Shown: in pieces, positions 48,634 through 59,970 of the stretch | Numbering within the stretch: position 1 is the stretch's first letter | Layout: the number at the start of each line of letters is the position of its first letter | Origin: Calycina herbarum | Lineage: Eukaryota; Ascomycota; Leotiomycetes; Helotiales; Pezizellaceae | Direction of reading: 5' to 3' | Assembly (NCBI GenBank): GCA_001414485.1 | Contig: LLEY01000251.1 | Location: forward strand, 1-64,000 | DNA length: 64,000 nt | The notes under the pieces: model-generated | Told to the model about the DNA's origin: nothing | Seen by the model: only the letters and a program-made list of their open reading frames with translations | Database searches by the model: none | Program-made: the position numbers and the translations under genes

Positions 48634-49891
48634 GGCTGCGACATTCGCGATGGCGCAAGCCTTCAATTGAACAACTTCATGCGACCATAAATTGGAGTTG
48701 ATCGTTGCTGGGAAAAAGTGCGCGCAGCTAGGATCGTAGAGTTCGGCGCACGAGGCTTTGGTGTTGATTTATCTCAGAACGCTTGAACAAGTGGAAATGG
48801 GTATCAAAAAATCGCAGAAGACGGCAGATGAAAGGAGAAGGTTCGCAGTCGGTCGTGGAGGCGAAGAAAGGAGAGTGTTGGGGGTGGAATTCGTAGAATT
48901 TGTAGATGGCTACCTACTGGACAAGGCTCGTGTATCGCGACTTCTCAAATGGTGGGCGATGCCAGACTCCCCCAAAAATAAAAATCACGTGACACCGTTA
49001 GCTCCCGGCACTAGTGATCTAAGCCAATCGGAATACTTACCTTACCCATGCAAGCCACTCACTTTTGACAGGGGTGAGACTTCTCTGAGTCGACAGTGAA
49101 TTGGGGAAATGACTTCATTAGTATGTGGAACTGCTTGAACAATCTACTATTTTAATCTGTTGCGAGAACTCTCATTGACCAGAGTTATTTAGAAACTTCT
49201 AGAGCATTATAACAAGCTATTTCCCCCCTTCCGATTGAATTTCAAATGACTATTAAGAACTTGAGCACTATTAAAAAAGTACTTAACTACTCTTATACCT
49301 AGACTTATTTACTATCTATTATGTAGTCTTTGTCTAACAGAAGTAAATCCCTTCTCCGCTACGAAAATAGACAGTATAATAAGCAAAGTAGTATCGATGG
49401 AATATTTTTGCTACAGGTACTAAGTTTATAAACAAAGAATATAGAACTCAGCTACTGACTTGGTAAAACTATGGATGATTTTATGTTTCTAGAAATAGTT
49501 AAGAATACGAACGAAATATCTTTAATTATAACAGAGGCGACTTTTCACCTTCATGATACGCTGACTAAATATCTCATATCTTAAGTAAGTTAGGCATCAT
49601 TTCGCCCAACGGTCAAACATAAGATTTCTCATAAGGTATTCGAACTTATGTCAGGCGATTGATTATTGAAAAATGACTTAGTAATCTCTTTTAAGCGACG
49701 TGGATTGGATATTGATCCGCAACTTTGCTGTGCTATTATGGATCGCTCTATTACACACACTTAGCTTTAGGATTACCATAGTAAAATTCTCAAGGATTTA
49801 CGTGTTGTTCGTTCTAAAAACAACGATCAACTCGCTAAGTTATCTCTCATTCCCTCAACTTTCCACAACACCTCGTGTAAATTATACCTCC
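48634..49891. other. TRA1 promoter and AT-rich intergenic region
   Basis: Upstream of TRA1 the sequence is mixed to about 49100, then strongly AT-rich (49150-49700). Plus-strand ORFs 48758-49099 and 49700-50074 show no recognisable domain; the second runs antisense over the low-complexity gene. Confidence 0.5.
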
Positions 49892-50395
49892 TCAACCACG
49901 ATAAGAACCAGACCCATTTCCCGAAGAACTAGACCCAGAATTAAGATTTCCAGATTGGCCCCCCTTCCCACTCTGTCCTCCATTTCCACCGCCAGAGCCA
50001 TTCTTACCATCGTCCTGATAAAAAGCCCCCGCCGTTCCACCATACCCCAGCAATTTCTCTCTATTCTGCGATAAATAAGAATTTCCCGGTCCCGGTGGAC
50101 TGCCCGAAGTATTTGTTTTTCCCAACCCAGCAAGCGGTTGTGCTTGTGGTTGCTGTGTAGGCGTCGAAGTCGTCGTTTGTCCGTGAAATCCTTGAGTTGT
50201 GGCTCCAGCTGCGGGGGGTGCACCTTGACTCGCACTCTGACGACGACTTCGTAATGCCGGATCGTAGGGGTTTCCTAGACGTACACCTAAGGGGATTCTC
50301 TCTGGGGATGGAGGGGCGTATTTGTCTTTTGGTGGGGGTGGCCAGAGACCGGGGTAGTTCGGTTGTTTGTTGTTGTTATTGTTGTTTTTGGACAT
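49892..50395 (-). CDS. Low-complexity Gly/Ser/Asn/Gln-rich protein (array member A)
   Basis: A single-exon ORF of 167 residues from the ATG at 50395. It opens with a homo-Asn stretch (MSKNNNNNNKQ), then PPPPKDKYAPPSPERIPLG, a Gln/Pro/Thr middle (TSTPTQQPQAQP), and a Gly/Ser-rich tail (SGGGNGGQSGKGG, ending SGSYRG). There is no signal peptide, membrane segment or known domain; it should be disordered. It lies on the same strand as three other low-complexity genes to its right and shares their composition, but clear positional homology to them was not visible. Function is unknown. The even reading frame without stops in a repetitive sequence supports, but does not prove, coding. Confidence 0.55.
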   Translation of the reverse strand: MSKNNNNNNKQPNYPGLWPPPPKDKYAPPSPERIPLGVRLGNPYDPALRSRRQSASQGAPPAAGATTQGFHGQTTTSTPTQQPQAQPLAGLGKTNTSGSPPGPGNSYLSQNREKLLGYGGTAGAFYQDDGKNGSGGGNGGQSGKGGQSGNLNSGSSSSGNGSGSYRG

Positions 50396-51402
50396 GGTGG
50401 GTTGGATGTATTGTCTTGTCTTAATGTCTTGGTCTTTGTGACGAATTTGTAGGTTTCTAAATTTCTTTTGTAATGATGTAATTTATGGTAGGATTAGAAA
50501 GGAGCAAAAGTGCTTATTTAACGTCTTGGGCATTCGCTTAGTAGACCGTTTTGAATAATTTATCAGTATAAGGGAGTCTAGAAGCGGGGAATAACACAAA
50601 CTCGCAGTGAAGCGTACTCATGGCTATGCCTGCTTTTCAAATATAGAACAACGGGTGAGATCACAAGACGCGCGTGATAGAATGAATAATCTCCTAAAGA
50701 AAGCAAAGTAATACTTTCCCCGAATATGTTATTTTTCCTTTCCTAAATAAGGAGCAGAATGAATCAAGACATATATACTATTCCTCATTCGGAACTATCA
50801 ACTTTCATAACAACGGCGATAAGTGAATATTTGATGAAGAATTCAAAGTGATTAATCAGTACGCTTCGCTTATAACTATTGTCAGTCGAAACATCCTTCA
50901 ATATTAACGACTTGTGCAACTACAATCCTTCTGGTAAAGGGCTTGAGTAATAACGGCGAACATTCTGCTGAATGTAAGCGTGCCGGTCACTGTTCGGCGT
51001 ATCCGTACCTGCCTTCCTCGTTAATCTGTGTTACTGAAACCTTGCAAATATTTTTGAGAACATTTCCCACGATTTCTAACTATTAGGAACCTATTTCGTC
51101 CTGAAAAATAGAAGATTGATAACATAATCTCTTCCTCTTTCTTTTTCTTTTTCACTACTGCTCTTTTGCTTTTCAAACTTTTATATTCAGTGCTATTCGT
51201 AGGTTTCCTACCAACAGCTGTAAGTGCTATTCCCAGGTTACCTGTAGATAGTTCTTCAATGCTCAGACACTTGACAAAATATCACAGAGTACGCCGCTTT
51301 AATCTCTCATGTCGAGGCCAGTTTTAGTAAAACAACTGTCTATTAGTGTTTCTATCTGAAAAAAGAAGTCCTCTGGATACTAGTACCTCCAAAAGTCTCA
51401 TC
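50396..51402. other. AT-rich intergenic region in low-complexity array
   Basis: About 1 kb of AT-rich spacer with no supported gene. It would hold the promoter of the gene ending at 49892. Confidence 0.55.
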
Positions 51403-51957
51403 TCAATACCTTCGAGGTTGTTGACCTTGTGGTCGACCTCCAGGTTGGCCACCTCTAGATTGACCTCTTGACTGCGGTTGACCTCCTGATTGACCTCTAC
51501 TAACCGCAGCACCACCTCTTGACGGATTTCTACCAGTTCGACTCGGTGATCTTCCTCCTTGCCCAGCATAAAATCCAGTAGCCATCGGATTCCCAGGCGT
51601 AAAAGGAGGGGGTCTAACCACAACCCCTGGAACTTGTCGCTGGGGTGCAGGTAATCGAGAAGGATTCCGATTGCGATTACCAGCAGGAGAACGAGAATTG
51701 CGGCGGGCAGGATTGGAGTTTGGATATTGATGAGCGTAGTTTCCGGTAATACCAGATTGGCCAGTGGAATATGGATACTGATGGGCGTAGCTTGGAGCAG
51801 CTTGTTGCTGGCGTACTGGGGTAAGAGGTCTTACAGCCGGGGCTGGGGCCTGGTAGTTAGGCATGCTCCATCCACCGGGTTGTTCTTTTCTATTTGAAAC
51901 TTCTGCTGCGCTGAAGTTTATTAGTTGCCGTCCTCTTGATGGTTGGCCGCCTGTCAT
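51403..51957 (-). CDS. Arg/Gly/Ser-rich low-complexity protein (array member B)
   Basis: An ORF of 184 residues from the ATG at 51957. It begins MTGGQPSRGRQLINFSAAE, which matches array member D (ITGGEPPRGRQLVNFNETE). The middle holds two related YAHQYPYS/YAHQYPNS repeats, then an SRSPAGNRNRN-type Arg/Ser/Asn segment, a TPGNPMATGFYAG segment and a tail of SRGQSGGQ and PQGQQPRRY, resembling RGG-box proteins. An in-frame ATG at 51981 followed three codons later by TAG (51970-51972) suggests the ancestral protein started 24 bases earlier, so this copy may be N-terminally shortened. RNA binding is a guess from RGG-like composition only. The member appears intact otherwise. Confidence 0.6.
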   Translation of the reverse strand: MTGGQPSRGRQLINFSAAEVSNRKEQPGGWSMPNYQAPAPAVRPLTPVRQQQAAPSYAHQYPYSTGQSGITGNYAHQYPNSNPARRNSRSPAGNRNRNPSRLPAPQRQVPGVVVRPPPFTPGNPMATGFYAGQGGRSPSRTGRNPSRGGAAVSRGQSGGQPQSRGQSRGGQPGGRPQGQQPRRY

Positions 51958-52637
51958 GGGAGGGGGGTACTAAGGAGGCATCGTTGCTTTTTATTGATGT
52001 GTTTGGAGAAGATGTAGTTTTCTGGGTTTTAGTAATGTAGAAGAGAAATCAAAGAGCCAGAGTTCCCCTCTTAAATAGCAGTTGAGTGCGCTTCTTTTGA
52101 ATAGAAGCATACATGATCTTGAGTCACTTGTCAGAATCGTACTGTAATTTGATGCAATAAAACGAACGATAAATCTAAACAAGTGAATTTCAGTTTTGCG
52201 GTTTTCGATGAGTTTGATTTCGCTATTGCTTTACAAAAAGTGTGACAACAACAGCTCAATAGCCAAGAAACAACGTAAATATACGCAGTACCTCTTATCA
52301 TTGTCCATAGAAGGAGTTGAAACAGTTCTTCTTCCTAAGCGAGCCAGAACAGAGATATGGTTCACGATACAGCTGGGCATGAAGTCCTAGCATTATTGCC
52401 TGAAAAGATACTAGTAGGTGAAGCAAGAAATCTCACTCAAAACCATAGCAGAGAATCCTCATCTAAGAACTCTAAAAACTAAGAATTAATTGCTGTTTTT
52501 GAAGGCGATGAAAATTTCAAATCCCCTGATACTGGCATTTTCTCGCTTAAGTTGACGGAACAATTCTCCAAGAGTAAAGAGATCTATTATGCTTTATCGA
52601 GTAATGATCTAGTGACTAAATTGTGATGAGTCGCTCT
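51958..52637. other. Spacer upstream of array member B
   Basis: Holds the presumed promoter of member B. The segment 52010-52135 resembles 55240-55365 upstream of member D (shared CAGAGTT, CTTCTTTTGAATA, GATCTTGAGTGA-like words in the same order), evidence of common origin. No gene is supported. Confidence 0.5.
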
Positions 52638-53174
52638 CTATAGCCAACTTTCGAACCTAATCACGTCTACGGCTTTGGCTTTGGCTTCTAGAACCAGAGT
52701 TCCTAGAACCACCACCATTTCCCGACTGAGGTCTTCCCTGTCGATTCTGATTTCTCGTTTGAGAATTCGATCTCGGCATACTACCAAAAACCCCCTGGCT
52801 ACCTCGCGAAGGAGCCCTGGATCCTGAACTCTCCCCCGTATAAACCCCCAACACCCAAGGAACTGGGACGCCGTTCCAGATCTTCTTCTGACAGTTTGGG
52901 TGCCGGGGCTGGTATCATAGGTTTGAGGCCGTCCACGATCCTGGGGAGCATTACCGAAGCCACCACGGGCTTGGGGGCATTGGTTAGTTGTGGCTAGGGG
53001 GTTACCGGATGAAACAGGGTAGGGGTAAGGGGTGTTGGGGTTGGGGTTGGGACGGTTGGAAGCTATTGCTCGGGCTGCGTGAGAACCTGGTGTTGAGGGA
53101 CGGCGTGGTCTTTGTCCTGAGCCATGAGAGCCGTGAGAGCCGTAAGAGCCCGAACTTCGATGTCCGGACGACAT
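52638..53174 (-). pseudogene. Array member C, frame-disrupted Ser/Gly/Arg-rich gene
   Basis: From the ATG at 53174 the frame reads MSSGHRSSGSYGSHGSHG, then RPNPNPNTPYPYPVSSGNP, typical of the array. From about 52870 it becomes atypical, with many hydrophobic residues, until a stop at 52638. In a second frame the same DNA reads ESSGSRAPSRGSQG, RPQSGNGGGSRN and SQSQSRRRD before a stop at 52657, which has the expected low-complexity composition. A third frame reads PMIPAPAPKLSEEDLERRP in between. The natural product therefore needs two frame changes. No GT..AG intron that joins them was evident. Either indel decay or sequence errors could be the cause. Confidence 0.5.
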
Positions 53175-54631
53175 TGTTTTGCTTGGGAGTTTGCTTTTTG
53201 TGCTTTTTGGTTTCGTAGAAGGTAGAAATGAGAAGGTTCTTCTGCGCGGGGCTGTTTGTGATGATAGGATAAGAAAACTAGAGATACGAGAGAGAACCGT
53301 TTACTATATACTATATACTAAGAGGAAGAGGTATCTTCTGCTTAATCTGCTGAGTTGGAAGAAGTCAAATCTATTCATGAGGACAAAGGAATAATATTTA
53401 TTCAAGAGGATTAGATAGAAAGTAAGAAGTGAATTCGTCAAGTCTAGAGCGAAACACATGTAAGCTTGAGGTGAAACTACAGTGCTGGACTCATGTTTTA
53501 TTCGAAAATTCATAGAGAGAGTATAATAACTGTTGCTGGCTATATTTTATATGCCTTGCAGCTGTGATGGTTGTATAAAGAGAGAAGGGAACTGAATAAG
53601 CGAGGAAATATCATAAATTTTCAATTCTTTCTTTAATGTTTCATTAACAAAGCATGAGAGTGTTGATAATCGAAAGCTAGCACATAATGTCATAGAAAGC
53701 TATACTGAGATATAGGCGTAATCTGCTATATCAACTTTGAGAAAAAGTTATTGAAAAAGAAGTTTATATTTTTTTGGGGAAATGTAATAAATTGTGTGAT
53801 GAGTAACTAAATTCTGGAGGAATTCAAGTAACAGTCCCTCGCTTTTTTGTTCTAGTTACTTATAGCACTATAACTAACAACACATTAATAAAAATTAACA
53901 ACAAGGCAAAGTCGAAATGAGAGTTATCGCTTGAATAACGTTAAACTAACTTCCAAATACTGAAATAACTCTAGATTTACAACGCTCATTATTTCAAGTG
54001 TTGACTTAATCATATAAATAAAATAGAAACACGAGGCATTCCAGTTACAAGACTTCACTTCTAGTATATCAGTACGAACTTTTTAAGTGAAACTTCCTAG
54101 TCCAATCACTCAAGAACAGCGCTGTTCAAGAAGACATGTTCTCATACACCAGAGCCGTGGCCGAAGAATGAGAAAGACTCTCTCTGTGGTGCACTTGCTT
54201 CTCAGAACATCCTTCAAGAAAACCAAGGTTGTCACGAGATTCTTGAGTGTAAACGTAAGAAGAATGGTGAGTAAAGCATACCAGGACCGATTCTCAAACT
54301 GAAAACAGAGGCATCCCGTAACCCAAATATAAACCCAAGAACCCCTTGACAAGCCCAAAAGCTCCAATTCAAAACAAGAATCTAAAATGTACTCTCTCAC
54401 CTTGACACTAAATCCCCATTCTCAAAGGAAGAGAAAGGAGAAAGACTAAGCGAGAAAAGTCACACTTTACAATAGCAACCAGAACTGGGAAAATTGGATT
54501 TTTTGCCCAACAATTGCTACACAATCCACAAGAGTTAAACTAATGATCGCGTATTCTATCTATCTAAAAAAAACACTATCTACAAAGCTCTATTTAGGAA
54601 GATCGACCTGTATAAGTCCCGATATCTCATC
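53175..54631. other. Spacer upstream of array member C
   Basis: AT-rich, gene-free DNA. It contains the duplicated block 53413-53610. No coding signal is supported; the ORFs at 54087-54302 and 54110-54400 are short and overlap antisense to each other. Confidence 0.5.
53413..53610. repeat. Duplicated upstream block (copy 1)
   Basis: This block aligns with 55432-55626 over about 200 bases in the same orientation. Shared words in order include GAAAGTAA, AGTGAATT, GCGAA, ACATATGTAA/ACACATGTAA, ACAGTGC, AAATTCAT/AAATTTCATG, AGTA, GGGAA and GAATAAGCGA/GAATTAAGCGA. It lies at a similar distance upstream of array member C as its partner does of member D, pointing to a tandem segmental duplication with divergence. 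Confidence 0.55.
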
Positions 54632-55189
54632 TCAATACCGCCGAGGTCGTCAGCCTCCACCTCGACCTCTACGTTGGCCTCTACCTCTACAACGACCGCC
54701 TCTTGTTTGTGATCTAAAGCCACCTCGCGACTGAGATCCTCTCCTACCAGTGCCAGATTGGGGCTCTTCAGCTCTTTGGTGTTCTCGAGCGCGAACGCGA
54801 TCTCGAGGGACGTCCAGGTTGTTGCGGAGGGGCTGGGCGAGTTGGTGTTGCAGAACGTAGTCGAGAAGCGGAACGGTGTCGTGAACCTGAACGCCCACGG
54901 GGAGCAGGTTCGGAACCTGGAGGAGGCCCACGGGGAGGAACAGAATGTGGAGATTGATTGGCCTAGTTAGCGTTGGGGTCCCGCATTGGAGTTTGAGAGA
55001 GCGATTTCTTGCAATGGGTCGCAATTGGCTTAGAGATCGTTTTCTGTGGGTTGAGTGTTGGTAGCTGTATGTTGCGGGTTGCTCGCCTCTGTTCGTCTCT
55101 TCCGTTTCGTTGAAGTTTACGAGTTGTCGTCCTCGTGGGGGTTCGCCGCCTGTTATAGGAAGTTTCTGGAAGGGGTTGTAGAAGGACAT
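54632..55189 (-). pseudogene. Array member D, decayed paralogue of member B
   Basis: From the ATG at 55189 it reads MSFYNPFQKLPITGGEPP and RGRQLVNFNETEETN, matching member B. After about 55040 this frame turns unlike the family. Another frame then reads QSPHSVPPRGPPPGSEP, SGSRHRSASRLRS and PSRSRSRSRTPKS before a stop, the expected Arg/Ser/Pro composition. The first frame resumes near the end with SRGGFRSQTRGG. The final homologous PRRY stop (54632-54634) is preceded by an in-frame TGA where member B has a sense codon. At least two frame changes plus one nonsense codon separate it from a working gene. The base context would fit C-to-T change, which in ascomycetes can result from repeat-induced point mutation; that cause is inference. 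Confidence 0.55.
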
Positions 55190-55431
55190 GGTTGCTATCT
55201 TTCTGGATCTGTTCGTGTGGAAGAGTTGTACCTTTCTTTAATATGTCGGGTTTTGTTGGGGGAAAAAATAAAAAGAGAAATTTCAGAGCAGAGTTGCATC
55301 TCTTCGATACTGGAAGCGAGAGCATCTTTTGAATAAGGCGGACCATCATCTTCTTGAGTGATAAGAGGCTGAAAATAACCATAGGAACGTCAGATGGTCT
55401 TCATTCAGCAAGGAGGAGAGAGAAGTTAATA

Positions 55432-55626
55432 GAGACGGAAAGTAAATAGTGAATTTGTGACGCCTTTTGCGAACATATGTAACATCGCCGGATAATGACA
55501 GTGCCGAATGAACCTCTTATATACTGAAATTTCATGAGGAAAGTACAATCATAGCCCCTTATCAACCTGATGATATGTGTAACTTCAATAGGAAAGAAAG
55601 AGGGAAATTGAATTAAGCGAAGAAAG
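55432..55626. repeat. Duplicated upstream block (copy 2)
   Basis: Partner of 53413-53610, located upstream of array member D. Same order of shared words and similar length. The two differ at roughly a third of positions by eye, so the duplication is old or has been mutated heavily. Confidence 0.55.
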
Positions 55627-57515
55627 ATTCTCTCCGCCAAGTATAATATTGACTAATCTTTCCATATCAATCAAGTAATACTATTTCAAACAGAACGAGC
55701 CGCATCAGAATGTGATACAGCTCAATCCTAACAATAATTCATGTTTACATTTCTATATATAAAAAAAGTGAAGGGGGGAGCAGTTTCACCAACTATATTG
55801 CTTGAATAACCAACACCCAAAGCTCTTATTGATATACCTCAATAGTCATAAGCGCGGTAATACAGGAGTAACATTCACTTGGGCACGTGTATCAAAGACA
55901 ACTAACCACCCCTCATAAGTTATTTCGTCAGTCACCGTCTTTCTCAAGTTAAAAATAACAAGACTCAGAAAACTCGTCATCATCCCAACCCTTCTCGTTC
56001 AACAGATTATCTCCGCGAATAAGAACAAAAGAGTCCCGAAGAGCAATGGCTACCCTTCTTCCTTCAATACATCAAAACTATTCACATAAAAACCAAATCA
56101 ATCGTCCGAAAGCTCTCACTCATCTCACTTCCTTATGAAGATACCAAAACCCCAAAAATTCAAGTAACAAGCAAGGTATGCGTTCCTAGTACATGATACC
56201 CCCCAAATCAACAAACAAACAATCGTGAATAATGCAAAAATCTCTCTCTAAAACCTCTCAGCTATTTCAAGCCTGCCTTGTTTATCTAAAACCGAAGATC
56301 AAATATCTTCTGTTGCAAATGTATGGCGGAAACTCTTCAATTTACTAAGTGTGGCCTGAGCCGACTATTTATGCCCTGGGATGGCGCTAGTAACCACGCT
56401 AGCGAGTAGCCACGTGACTGACATACTCCTATTCACTGTAGGTTTTCAACATCTTCTTCTGCAGCGTACTGTACTAACTACAATCTCACACCAATCTTGG
56501 AAACTTCACAAACACAGAGATTGGCATTTGCAACACGTTTCTAGTAGAACTTTGAATTATTTCAAAATAGAACACAACCATTCCAAAGAGCTTCTTCTAG
56601 ACTTGACCCTAGAAGTATCCTTGGTGACTGAACACAATTGGAGAAAATAGAGGTTGAGGAAGGTAAGAAAGACCTTAAAGGAATTCTGAATCTTATTTGC
56701 TAATAGCTACATATACTTTTCCCGCTCTGAAATCATGTTTCGGGGACTTGGTAAGTCGAAAAGGGGAATGGGAATGGTGCTCTGGCGTGGTAAAATCCAG
56801 AGTAGTTTACTATACAAGTGCCCTAGCTTAATTCTCAACTCTTTCTCATCTAAGAGTCCGAAATTCAAACTTGAAAACATACAAACCAAAACAAACATTA
56901 ATATTAAAACCCAAATGACGACGAATTGAGAACCCCTTAAAAAAAACAGTGGCGTATTCCCACCAATCCGACAACCCCAAAAAAAACCACAGGCAAAAAT
57001 TGCGGGGTAAAATGGTGGCGCTGGACTGGACCCCGAATCGAGAATTTCCGGGATTTGAAATGAAAAACGCATGTGTGAGAAAACCAAAATCCCTCAAGGG
57101 AAATAAAAGAAAGGGAAAGCAAACAGGATAAGGTAACACGGTTCAAGGAAAGTTGAAAGATATATAAACTTGTACATACATCAATCCAATGTCAACTCCA
57201 GTCTAGGTCCAACAGACTAACCGATACCGTAAGACCGAACCAGAAACCAGAAACCTAAAAACAACCAAAGCCCTAGTGGACCCAAAAAATCTTGGCAGGT
57301 ACCAGAACCCTCCCTCCGCGGAGAAATCCCTCGATGCAATCGAGAAAAGCCCAACAGAAAACTAAGAGGGCTGGCTTTCCATCATTGCTTGGTTCGGATT
57401 CGCCATGTGTTTGAATGAGACGCTTGTAGACGCCCGGTTTGAGGGGTCACCGCTGTACCCCGGATTTCTGTGACAAGAGGATTGCTCGAGACTGGCTGGT
57501 TTGGTTTGGGCGGCT

Positions 57516-57545
57516 GGTTTGGTTTGGTTTGGTTTGGTTTTTTGG
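57516..57545. repeat. GGTTT microsatellite
   Basis: Five consecutive GGTTT units and flanking imperfect units. Not a telomeric repeat of the TTAGGG type. Confidence 0.85.
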
Positions 57546-58260
57546 TGTAATTCGACTGGGGTTTACTGCACGGAGAGACGCGTTTAATATTGAGGTGGCT
57601 TAACTTGTTGGGAAGGGAGGTGTCTTTTAGGGATGTGTGATGATGCCATGAGATGCGGTGAGGGATCTGGGTGTGACGGCTTTTTTATTTTTGCATTGCG
57701 CTAATGTGGAGGTCTTGGGCTTACGGACTGGATGAGAAGAGAAGTGGTGACTGGCGGATGAGTATTCGAATTTTGGGTTGTTGGTGACGCCTTGGATGAA
57801 TGACACATAGAATTGGATTCCCTTGCCTTTCTGGTCGGCAAGAAAGCCCGGATTTGTTGTGAAGACCTGGAGGAGGAATTTACGAGAGTACGAGCGCGGA
57901 GGGTATTATCACGAACTTCAATAGCTTCTCGGAGAACATTCTTCTGGAAGCAAAACAAATGAACGGAAAATTGCGACGGCTTGCCCGTCGGGCAACTCCC
58001 AGCCAAGTATTTCCAAAGACGTCTTTCTTATTGAAATGAGCTTCTTCGCTGTTCGGAAAAGCACCTGGTCTTTTATATGGGACTCCGGAGATGTTTGGGA
58101 CTAAGCCAGCCGTGGAACAGAGGGTTGGGTAGGGCATTACGTAAGAATGGAAGGGCTACTCCGTGTTGGACGGAGTTGGGAAAGCCATGGGAAGAATAAT
58201 GTTTTAAACATCCCATCTTCGTACCACAATGCGAGATGGAAAAGGGTGTGAAAGAAATGT

Positions 58261-58282
58261 GAGAGAGAGAGAGAGAGAGAGA
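58261..58282. repeat. GA dinucleotide microsatellite
   Basis: Eleven consecutive GA units. Confidence 0.95.
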
Positions 58283-58948
58283 AGTTTTCCGTGTCCACAA
58301 CCCACAACCCCGTAGAAGAAGATATCCAAATCGGCGAATGAGACGGCTATTTGAATGCCCGTGTCCCGAGTTGGCAGCCGATGGTGCCGGTGCCGTGCCG
58401 AACACCCAATGAGCCGCAATTGATAAGGTTAAGCTTACTAGTAGTCTTGTTTGCAAAGATAAGAGAAAAGACCGTGCGGTGCTGCTGCAAAGAAGCGAGC
58501 AATCAATCAGAGTTTGATTGAAGATCAGCCCAAGAAAATCATCCGAATGGCTTGAGAGAGAGAGACCATCACTGGCATCATCTCACTGGCGCCCGCTCCC
58601 GTCGACACATTCCTTCCTAGCCTGCTCTACGGTTGGTTTGGTATGCCACAATACGCTACGCTACCTACACCTACGGGGTAGAAGGGGGAATGAAGGGGGA
58701 ATGAAGAGGTTCCTGAGGAAGCCACGATTCCTTCTGAAATCTTTGGCGCCGCAGAGATTTCATCCGGACCCAGCTGTCACTTTGCCAACTCCCCATTTCC
58801 CTTACACAATGGCTTCCTCATCTCACGAATCGTCTTGGGTGAAAGCTCCACGATGCAAAAGCCATGGACACGGACGCACTCCGCAATCTTCTTCCCGACG
58901 CAGGGCTGGCCGGCATGATGCTCTCACCACTCCACCGTCGCTCAAAGG

Positions 58949-58974
58949 CAGCACAGCACAGCACAGCACAGCAC
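58949..58974. repeat. CAGCA pentanucleotide microsatellite
   Basis: Five tandem CAGCA units. A degenerate CAGCGCAGCACAG relative lies at about 59255-59285. Confidence 0.9.
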
Positions 58975-59970
58975 CTCTTTAGCTTGACCCACGGCGATGG
59001 GCTCCATCTGACGAAGGGTCGGTCTGCCGCTAGAACATGGAAGACGAGGGGGGCAGCTGGTCATGAGGGGTTCCCAAAAACCACAATTTAAACTTCGTAT
59101 GCATGAAGGAGGGAACTTATCATGAGAGGGAGGCCTCCTCTGTCGCTGCCAGCCTGCAACCTGCAACCTGCCCCTCTACCTACCTATCTATCCGCCGCCG
59201 CCATACTTGCCTCCCCCAAGCGACCATGAATCAAGGCAAGATAACGTAGCACAAGCGCAGCACAGCGCAGCACAGCACAGCTCAGCAAACAAAACTCCAT
59301 CAACCCCAACCCAATGCAACAAATACTTAGCCCAGCGGGTACTAGAAAACCCTCCTAGCGTCTAGCTATCTCCCCTTTGCTCCCTCTCATCCCAGGGGCC
59401 AGGACTCACCTGTTGTTCTCTTACCAAATGCGCCCCACCGGTGACTATGACCAAGACTGTCTACTGCCCTTTGCACCTTCTAGCTCCCTCCGCATATCGG
59501 TATTGCGAGCAACTCCACTGATAATTGCTAATTAGTTCCGCAGACTCACTCTTTTTTCTCTCTCATTGCGGACACCTATCTGCAGGCCTGCTCCGGAACA
59601 GCTGTCCGTTGAGTTTGACCGAGGCCTTTGGACGTTGTTGCTTGGCTACATGAGGTGCTGCCTAGGGCACAGTACCTACCTACAGGCGATACCATCTGAT
59701 AAGTCTTGATATACGACGTCCATCCAGGTGCTTGCGCCCCGGGACGACTTGCCTATAGGCCCATGTCTGGGAGGGTGAATACGAAGCGTAGTAGCCCCAA
59801 GTAGACGTTATTTCGCTTCCCATCCAACCTCCAATGAGCTCCCGTATCTGGCCAAAATGTCTCCTCTCGACAGTGCTCTTCCTATCTCTGCATCACCACC
59901 ACACGTGGTTCGAGTCAACTTGGGATACCTGGGCCCCCTCCCCCTCCTCTTCACATTTCAGACATTGATG

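Larger units (their letters stand above)
55190..59970. other. Gene-poor region
   Basis: About 4.8 kb without a supported gene. It holds the duplicated block 55432-55626, AT-rich DNA to about 57200, GGTTT, GA and CAGCA microsatellites (annotated), and C/T-rich sequence from 59140. ORFs such as 56381-56650 (plus), 57880-58137 and 58073-58456 (minus) lack domains and splice support. The right end probably belongs to the nmrA regulatory region. Confidence 0.5.

Noticed and set aside
57701..58456. Overlapping minus-strand ORFs in the gene-poor region
   Set aside because: Several frames are equally open, contain Ser/Leu low complexity from the GA repeat, and show no domain.
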